DNA of 11,090 nucleotides from Caldithrix sp. RBG_13_44_9. GTDB lineage: Bacteria; Calditrichota; Calditrichia; RBG-13-44-9. Both the position numbers and the translations under genes were made by a program. The stretch covers positions 18,327 through 29,416 of the forward strand of contig MESS01000128.1 of assembly GCA_001771055.1 (NCBI GenBank). The letters are read 5' to 3'. Positions 6,122 through 11,090 of the stretch are shown piece by piece. Under the pieces are notes generated by a model, which did not search any database, had not been told where the DNA came from, and saw nothing but the letters and a program-made list of their open reading frames with translations. How positions within the stretch are numbered: position 1 is the first letter of the stretch; the number at the start of each line of letters is the position of its first letter.

Positions 6122-8158
6122 TCACTTTTTCAGAGAATCTTTATTGATGGTTTGAAAACAGGGAAGGAAAAGATAACATTGAGTGCCGTGAGTAATATCA
6201 CTCTCAAAATAAATGACCCCGTTATTTTCCTGAACGATTTGATACACAATGGAAAGTCCTAATCCTGTTCCATAGTTTTTAGTAGTGAAAAAAGGATTAA
6301 ATATTTGCAAAAGATTTTCCGGAGAAATACCACTGCCGGTATCCGTGATCAGGATTTGGATATAGGGTTGATCGGTCACTTTTTTTTGGAATGGTTTGCG
6401 TTGAAAGATCTCATCATTTTTCTTTACTTTTTTTGCTGCTAGTTTAATTTCACCCTGTTTTTCAATAGCCTCAATACTGTTCAGGATCAAATTGAATATA
6501 ACCTGTTGAATTTGTGCTCCATCAATAAAAATTGAAGGTAAATTTTTTTCATATGATTGGATAAAATTAATATTGTGCTTTTGCATCCTCTGCTGCAAGA
6601 GAGACAACACTTCCTGAACCAATTCTTTTACTACAAAGAATTGGCGATTTGGTTTTGGCGGTTTGGCATAAGAGAACAGGGATTTCAGCAAATCATCCAA
6701 CCGATTAACCTGTTTAATGATCCGTTTTACGTACTCGTTTTTAGGATCATTTTTACTCAATTCTTCTTCAAACGTCTGGGCAATCGCTTTAATTCCTGCC
6801 AGGGGATTCCGGATCTCATGAGCGATTCCGCTGGCCATTACACCCAGTGATGCCAATCGGTCCATTCTGATCATTTCTTCCTGCAATTCTTTGGTGTAGG
6901 TAATATCCTTCAAGGAAAGAATAAAACCTTTCTGTTGATCAGAAGGATCGACATATTCGGTAAGGGTAAAACCTATCAATATTTTTTGGCCGGCGGGTGT
7001 CATGAGTTCGATTTCCGGCCGCTCAAAAGCACCACTGGCCAGACTCATGGTGGTCTTGATAACAGCGGTATTCTGTTCACCGAAAAGATTTTCCAGTGTC
7101 TGGTTCTGCAGACTTTCTTCTTTGAAATGAATAAGTTTTAATCCTTCCCGGTTAATGTATTTGATTTCCAGCTGTTCATTAAATATGACGATCCCAAAAT
7201 TCAATTGATCAAGAATGCCACGAAAAAAGCTGGCTGAAGAATATTCAGGTTTTAACAATTCTGATTTCTTATCAGTGGTCAAAGGCAGTTGTTTATTGAT
7301 TTCAAATTCTACTATTTTTTGGAAATGGTAGATCAGGATTTTCTGAAGCTCAGTAAATGAAGTGAAGTCGGTTTGAATAAAAAGGTATAAAAACTTGATT
7401 TTATGTTGAAGTCTGACCGGACAAAGGATAAAGCATTTAGCCGGTAAGTTCAGAATGGATTTTAGATAAAGATTCTTGGGGTGGTCTGTACCCTGATTTT
7501 CATTTATGATAATATGATTTGCTTGGTGTGATTCGATAAGCTGATGAAAATTAATTTTTAGATTTTCGCCAGTCCAGTTTGCAGATACATAATATCTCAA
7601 AACTGCTTCGGTATCTGTGATTACCTCGAAGAAATAGATATGGGGGATTTTTACCTGAGTATTATAATATTTCAGAACCCAATTGTTGACAGCCGCCAAA
7701 TTCATTTTATTGTTTATTATGGTATCAAAAATTTGAAAATAACCATCAAGCGATTCGGCTCTGGGAAGGTCTTTCGTTTTCCCTGGAGGCTGGGCATTTT
7801 TTTTGAGGAAATTCTCCACTACCAAGCGCAATTCAGAATGGGAAAAGGGAAGTTCCAGAATCTGATCGAGTCCGGATTTTAATAAACCTGAACGAATTCC
7901 CGGACTATTGTAGGGGATAAAAGAGATAACCCTATCCAAATCTTTTGCCCAGCTGCTTAAGACCGGTTGAAATTTCTGAAGGTCTTTTTGATTACTATCA
8001 GAAAAATTGAGAATAAGAAGAGCCGCAGAGGAAGGATGGACAATGTTCACCTTCAGAGTGTCGAAGGTCAGTTGCTGAATTTCATAATCCTCACCGCTTA
8101 AAGCATTTCTGATATCGGCAGATGACTCCCAATCCTTTCCGGCAATGACTATTTTCAT
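6122..8158 (-). CDS. Soluble sensor histidine kinase: pseudo-receiver, GAF-like, PAS, HisKA, HATPase_c
   Basis: A 678-residue kinase without membrane segments. Residues 1-118 fold-match a receiver but lack its chemistry: the acidic pair is G7/K8, the phospho-acceptor is N51, the Thr position I81 and the Lys L103. A GAF-like region follows (about 137-290), then a PAS domain (about 308-420) and the HisKA H-box IAHEIRNPLAGIK with H447. The HATPase domain has an N box (N556, N560), D606-T-G-S-G610, F-box IFNPFFTTK (619-627) and GTGLGLS (630-636). All kinase residues are present, so it should autophosphorylate. No intact receiver is fused or encoded in this operon; the REC-DHp-REC protein 2.5 kb away is one possible partner. 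ATG start, 23 bp after the CRP-like gene, with only a distant AGG ribosome site. An insert of about 25 residues (573-597) precedes the D box. Confidence 0.92.
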   Translation of the reverse strand: MKIVIAGKDWESSADIRNALSGEDYEIQQLTFDTLKVNIVHPSSAALLILNFSDSNQKDLQKFQPVLSSWAKDLDRVISFIPYNSPGIRSGLLKSGLDQILELPFSHSELRLVVENFLKKNAQPPGKTKDLPRAESLDGYFQIFDTIINNKMNLAAVNNWVLKYYNTQVKIPHIYFFEVITDTEAVLRYYVSANWTGENLKINFHQLIESHQANHIIINENQGTDHPKNLYLKSILNLPAKCFILCPVRLQHKIKFLYLFIQTDFTSFTELQKILIYHFQKIVEFEINKQLPLTTDKKSELLKPEYSSASFFRGILDQLNFGIVIFNEQLEIKYINREGLKLIHFKEESLQNQTLENLFGEQNTAVIKTTMSLASGAFERPEIELMTPAGQKILIGFTLTEYVDPSDQQKGFILSLKDITYTKELQEEMIRMDRLASLGVMASGIAHEIRNPLAGIKAIAQTFEEELSKNDPKNEYVKRIIKQVNRLDDLLKSLFSYAKPPKPNRQFFVVKELVQEVLSLLQQRMQKHNINFIQSYEKNLPSIFIDGAQIQQVIFNLILNSIEAIEKQGEIKLAAKKVKKNDEIFQRKPFQKKVTDQPYIQILITDTGSGISPENLLQIFNPFFTTKNYGTGLGLSIVYQIVQENNGVIYFESDITHGTQCYLFLPCFQTINKDSLKK

Positions 8159-8181
8159 ATGATATTAAAATACCTGACTAA

Positions 8182-8862
8182 CTATTTAGAAAATTTCAAC
8201 CGAAATTTCTCATAGTCCAGGATGATTATCTTACCACTTTGTTTTCTCAGATATCCATCATCACTCAGTGATTTGATAACCCGGGAAATTGTTTCCCGGC
8301 TGTTTCCAGCCATATTTGCCAGATCTTGCTGCAGCGGCAATTCCAGAATTTCCACCTGTCCTTTACGGAAAACACCGGAATCCTCAGCAATTCTCAACAG
8401 AGTTGTAGCTACCCTTCCGGTAGCATCCTGCAATGAAAGGGATTTGATGTGTTCATCACTCTTACGGATTCGCTGAGCTAGTTCCTTAAGGAGATTAATG
8501 GCAATCTGGGGAAAGTCTTTTAGCATCTGTAGAAATTCTTCCCGTCGTATTACCAGCAATTCGGATTCTTCAATAGAAGTAACATTGGCTGAGCGGGTAT
8601 GCCCATCCAGAAGCGACATCTCTCCAAAAAAATCACCATCGCTAAGTATGGAGAGTATCACTTCCCGTCCATCATCACTTATCCGGGAAATTTTAACTCT
8701 CCCAGAAAGTATGACAAACATGGTGGAACCGACTTCCTCCTCGATCAAGATGGTATTATCCTTATGATAGCGCTTCCGGCTGGCTACCTGGATGATTTTT
8801 TCCAGATCCCGGTCGCCCAACTCTGAGAACAATGGAATTTGCTTTAAGATTTGAGGATTCAT
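8182..8862 (-). CDS. CRP/FNR-family transcription regulator
   Basis: A 226-residue cyclic-nucleotide-binding-type regulator. The N-terminal beta-roll (about 10-115) contains the phosphate-binding cassette FGEMSLLDGHTRSANV (79-94), with G80, E81, R90 and S91 all conserved. A long dimerization helix follows (about 116-142), then a winged helix with recognition segment SRETISRVIKSL (188-199). R189, E190 and R194 match E. coli CRP R180, E181 and R185, so a TGTGA-type half-site is expected. There is no N-terminal cysteine cluster, so it is not an FNR-type oxygen sensor. At the E. coli T127/S128 positions it has S134/D135, which may alter which nucleotide it binds. The ATG has an AGGA ribosome site eight bases upstream, only 14 bp after the SPOR gene stop, so it is transcribed within the lapA operon. 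Confidence 0.93.
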   Translation of the reverse strand: MNPQILKQIPLFSELGDRDLEKIIQVASRKRYHKDNTILIEEEVGSTMFVILSGRVKISRISDDGREVILSILSDGDFFGEMSLLDGHTRSANVTSIEESELLVIRREEFLQMLKDFPQIAINLLKELAQRIRKSDEHIKSLSLQDATGRVATTLLRIAEDSGVFRKGQVEILELPLQQDLANMAGNSRETISRVIKSLSDDGYLRKQSGKIIILDYEKFRLKFSK

Positions 8863-8876
8863 ATTTTAAATCCTGT

Positions 8877-9485
8877 TTAATATTGAATGATTAATCCTTT
8901 ATAACCATATTTTTCGTTTAATTGAGCTTTATAATTTTCAGCAGTTTCCTTTTTCTCAAACTTGCCTGCTACCACCACAAAAAGTTCTTTACCGGCACTG
9001 TTTTTTTTGATTATTGTGACATCTGATATATTTTTCTGAAATTTCGATCTGGCATTCGCCGCATTTTCTTGAGAGGAAAATGCACCTAATTGAATTCCAA
9101 AATATATTTTATCTACCTCCATGGAAAATATTTGATTCCTGAATCCTTCATCCTCCAATATTCTTTCGGCTGAGTCATATAAACCTTTAGCATAATAATA
9201 TTGCGAAACCCGATCAATGATCACTTTTTTCAGCCGACTATCATGTGTTTGATTATAGATATCAATAAATTGCCCCAGCGCTTCATCAAAATTTTCCTCG
9301 AAAATAGCACTGATAAATTTTTTCCATTCCGGATGCTCAATTCTGTTGGACACCAGAAGATTTTCCAGAGTTGCAATTTGACCATTAATATAGAGCTGGT
9401 AAAGATCCGCTTCTTGACCGTAGGCAGAAAAAATAAAAGCAATGATAAGTACTGCTAAAAATCGAATGAATCTATGCTTTTGCAT
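8877..9485 (-). CDS. Exported SPOR-domain protein
   Basis: A protein of 202 residues from the ATG chosen here. An N-terminal signal sequence (MQKHRFIRF, then a hydrophobic run ending FSAYG) predicts export to the periplasm; no lipobox cysteine is seen. A short helical region (about 25-120) resembles TPR-like repeats and links to a C-terminal SPOR domain (about 128-202), which starts YFGIQLGAFSSQENA and includes FVVVAGKFEKKETAENY. SPOR domains bind denuded glycan strands of septal peptidoglycan. An in-frame TTG five codons upstream (9498-9500) gives a 207-residue form, but it has no ribosome site and adds residues before the positive signal-peptide start. I prefer the ATG at 9483-9485. The gene overlaps the end of lapB by 31 bp, which suggests coupled translation. 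Confidence 0.85.
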   Translation of the reverse strand: MQKHRFIRFLAVLIIAFIFSAYGQEADLYQLYINGQIATLENLLVSNRIEHPEWKKFISAIFEENFDEALGQFIDIYNQTHDSRLKKVIIDRVSQYYYAKGLYDSAERILEDEGFRNQIFSMEVDKIYFGIQLGAFSSQENAANARSKFQKNISDVTIIKKNSAGKELFVVVAGKFEKKETAENYKAQLNEKYGYKGLIIQY

Positions 9486-10609
9486 TGGGGACAAATCCAA
9501 ATAGGTTCATCACTTTTATACTGACATTCCTGACATTCAAAACGACGCTCACTTAAATCATAGCGCTTATTAAAATAATCCAGGGCGTGGTGGATGGCCT
9601 GTTTATATTGATTTTTGTTAGATAGAATTTTCAATTTGAAACCCACGATTTGCGGATCGTGCTGGTTTTCATCACCCAGGCGATCCAGCACATCCAGAGC
9701 CCGTTCAAAATCTTCTTTTTTAGTATAGATTTCAGCCAGGGCAACCGTGGCAAAAATATTTTTGGAGTCTTTGGCAAGGATGCCCTTATATAATTTTTCG
9801 GCTTCGGTAAATTTTCCCATCTCAAACCAGGATCGTTCAAGATCCTTAAAGGTTAAATAAGCTTTTTTAGGCAGAGTACGGCATAGATTTTCCCATTCGT
9901 GAATCGCATCTTCCAGCCGGTCTTCCACATAATAAGACTTGCCTAAACAATAAAAAGCAGCAGCACACTCCGGATCAATTTTCATGGACTCTTTAAATTT
10001 GATACGGGCCTCCCGTCCCTCACCCTTTTCCTGAATTTTCAAACCCTCGAAGACTAAATATAAAGCTGACTTTTTAATAAGCAACGGAGTGAGTTCTTTG
10101 AAACATTTCTTGATGGTGAGAAACGCTTCCTGCCATCTTTCCTCGCGTTCCAGGTAATTCAACAGCCTCAAAGCTGCCTCATTCTGATAAGTTTTATCAT
10201 TCTCAATTATGGAATTAGCCAATTCGATCGCAACCTTATAATTTCCGGTTGCCTCATAATCCAGTAAAAGACTAAATTGAATTTTATCTCTAATTTCAGG
10301 GAAAAGATTGCCCCGAAAAGTCAGATCTTTATGTATTTTCAAGGCATTGTTGGCAAATCCCCTCTTTCTTAATAAATCACCCAGACGCAGATAAGCCTGA
10401 ACGTTTTCCGAATCATCCCGGACGGTTTCTTTGAACTTCTGGATAGCCCATTTTTCATTTCCATCAGCCAGATATTCCAGTGCGGCCAAATAACTACCTT
10501 TATCCGCTTTTGGTTTCCGGTAGACCCGGGTATAATAGTAAATGATGATTAGTGCAGCGATAACCAAAAGAATTATCAGCAATTCCATTAACAGGTCCGA
10601 GGATTGCAT
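9455..10609 (-). CDS. lapB: LapB (YciM)-like TPR protein with rubredoxin-type zinc knuckle
   Basis: A 384-residue inner-membrane-anchored protein. One N-terminal transmembrane helix (about 6-27) is followed by a cytoplasmic array of TPR repeats (about 37-350) and a C-terminal rubredoxin-like metal site of two CxxC pairs, C359/C362 and C373/C376. Anchor, TPRs, zinc knuckle and length (E. coli LapB is 389 residues) all match. In E. coli LapB works with protease FtsH to set LpxC levels and so lipopolysaccharide synthesis; that role here is by homology. It follows lapA by 15 bp, the same order as in E. coli. Its AAGGAG ribosome site lies nine bases before the ATG, next to the lapA stop codon. Confidence 0.9.
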   Translation of the reverse strand: MQSSDLLMELLIILLVIAALIIIYYYTRVYRKPKADKGSYLAALEYLADGNEKWAIQKFKETVRDDSENVQAYLRLGDLLRKRGFANNALKIHKDLTFRGNLFPEIRDKIQFSLLLDYEATGNYKVAIELANSIIENDKTYQNEAALRLLNYLEREERWQEAFLTIKKCFKELTPLLIKKSALYLVFEGLKIQEKGEGREARIKFKESMKIDPECAAAFYCLGKSYYVEDRLEDAIHEWENLCRTLPKKAYLTFKDLERSWFEMGKFTEAEKLYKGILAKDSKNIFATVALAEIYTKKEDFERALDVLDRLGDENQHDPQIVGFKLKILSNKNQYKQAIHHALDYFNKRYDLSERRFECQECQYKSDEPIWICPQCKSIDSFDF

Positions 10610-10624
10610 GTACTGATTCTCCTT

Positions 10625-10960
10625 TTACTGGCTTTGATTTTGATCTTTATCTTTCGAGCCTTCGTCAGGGATTTCATCAATTGATATGTTGCGTAAATTT
10701 TCAAGTTCCTTGATCAATTGTCGATTTTTTTTCTGCAGCTGCCGTACTTCGTTGTGGGAATGGATCAGAGAAAAGCTGAGCAGCAGCGCTCCCAGTATAG
10801 CTCCAAATCCCAGAGTAATTAGCAAGACAATGGCTAAATTAATTTCGCTATATGACAGAGTGAATAAAAAGAGGTTGATCCGTTGACCTGAATTTTGAAT
10901 GAGCACGAATAATAAAAGCAGAACAACAATTATTCTAAGCACATTTTCAATTATCTTCAT
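10625..10960 (-). CDS. lapA: LapA (YciS, DUF1049)-like inner-membrane protein
   Basis: A 111-residue membrane protein from the ATG at 10958-10960. Two transmembrane helices (about 4-22 and 40-65) carry the DUF1049/LapA pattern: LLFVLIQNSGQRINLFLF after helix one and a Gly-rich second helix LGFGAILGALL. A C-terminal cytoplasmic coiled coil (about 66-95) and a polar tail follow. LapA is the usual partner of LapB at the inner membrane. A GAGG ribosome site six bases before this ATG supports it over an in-frame TTG four codons upstream (10970-10972), which would overlap that site. First gene of the six-gene operon. Confidence 0.9.
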   Translation of the reverse strand: MKIIENVLRIIVVLLLLFVLIQNSGQRINLFLFTLSYSEINLAIVLLITLGFGAILGALLLSFSLIHSHNEVRQLQKKNRQLIKELENLRNISIDEIPDEGSKDKDQNQSQ

Positions 10961-10983
10961 TTTTATCCTCAAAATTTTCTTAT

Positions 10984-11012
10984 AAAATAGGCCAAATAAA
11001 ATATCAAATCAA
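10984..11012 (-). promoter_or_regulatory. Candidate promoter of the lapA operon
   Basis: On the minus strand, -35 TTGATT (11007-11012), a 17-bp spacer and -10 TATTTT (10984-10989) would start transcription near 10977 and leave a leader of about 17 nt before lapA. The same hexamers and spacing occur before the REC-DHp-REC gene. Confidence 0.4.
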
Positions 11013-11017
11013 TTTGA
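11004..11017. promoter_or_regulatory. Small palindrome over the lapA -35 box
   Basis: TCAAAT-CA-ATTTGA is a perfect 6-2-6 inverted repeat that covers the whole candidate -35 hexamer of the lapA promoter. It is well placed for a repressor operator. It is short and made almost only of A and T, so chance is a real alternative. Confidence 0.25.
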
Positions 11018-11090
11018 ATTTTTAGTTAAAACTTAAATAATACATTTTAGTGTCTGAAAATAGTAAAATTATCCCGCTAAAGCCCTGAGG

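Noticed and set aside
6557..7141. Plus-strand open frames opposite the histidine kinase
   Set aside because: They are antisense shadows of a kinase with complete motifs; no ribosome sites or family patterns.
8222..8826. Plus-strand open frames opposite the CRP-family gene
   Set aside because: Antisense shadows of a well-recognised regulator; no start signals.
11069..11090. Possible 3' end of a further minus-strand gene (last codons reading LRALAG then TAA)
   Set aside because: Only six codons are inside the window and another frame is also open there, so neither gene nor product can be supported.

Overview
The window looks like chromosome from an AT-rich Gram-negative bacterium. The evidence is a PorV/UPF0164-type outer-membrane barrel, the LapA-LapB pair, a SPOR-domain exported protein and a DnaE-type replicase. 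The mix resembles deep FCB-group lineages (Calditrichota, KSB1, Marinimicrobia and similar), but this is inferred from gene content and no lineage marker was tested. One promoter (dnaE) has a near-consensus TTGACA-17-TAAAAT form. This argues against the unusual promoter type of classical Bacteroidota. TTG starts with good Shine-Dalgarno sequences are common.

Layout from left to right. Positions 1-523 hold the N-terminus of DNA polymerase III alpha (dnaE), on the minus strand and running off the left edge. A 257-bp divergent intergenic region carries the dnaE promoter and a CRP-like operator. It precedes the only plus-strand gene, a DinB-fold protein (781-1263) that has lost its metal-binding histidines. 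This gene converges on a minus-strand unit, read right to left: a REC-DHp-REC signalling protein (2576-3634), a PAP2 lipid phosphatase (1971-2561) and a DUF502 membrane protein (1275-1913). A PorV-like barrel with an extra C-terminal FN3-like domain stands alone at 3850-5139.

From 10960 down to 5311 six minus-strand genes are packed as one probable operon: lapA, lapB, a SPOR-domain protein, a CRP/FNR-family regulator, a PseudoREC-GAF-PAS histidine kinase, and a cytoplasmic MqnA-fold (substrate-binding-protein-like) protein. Gaps are 1-23 bp, with one 31-bp overlap.

How the genes may work together (inference): the large operon joins envelope upkeep (LapA/LapB control of LPS synthesis in known systems, SPOR binding to septal peptidoglycan) to two regulators, a cyclic-nucleotide-type transcription factor and a soluble histidine kinase. 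The kinase is translationally coupled to a possible ligand-binding partner. The nearby REC-DHp-REC protein has two intact receivers and a phosphorylatable histidine but no ATPase domain. It could serve as a phosphorelay hub for a kinase encoded elsewhere, including the one in this window. The kinase plus MqnA-like pair and the REC-DHp-REC protein are the best candidates for something undescribed. No RNA genes, CRISPR arrays or mobile elements were seen, and no gene-free stretch exceeds 300 bp.
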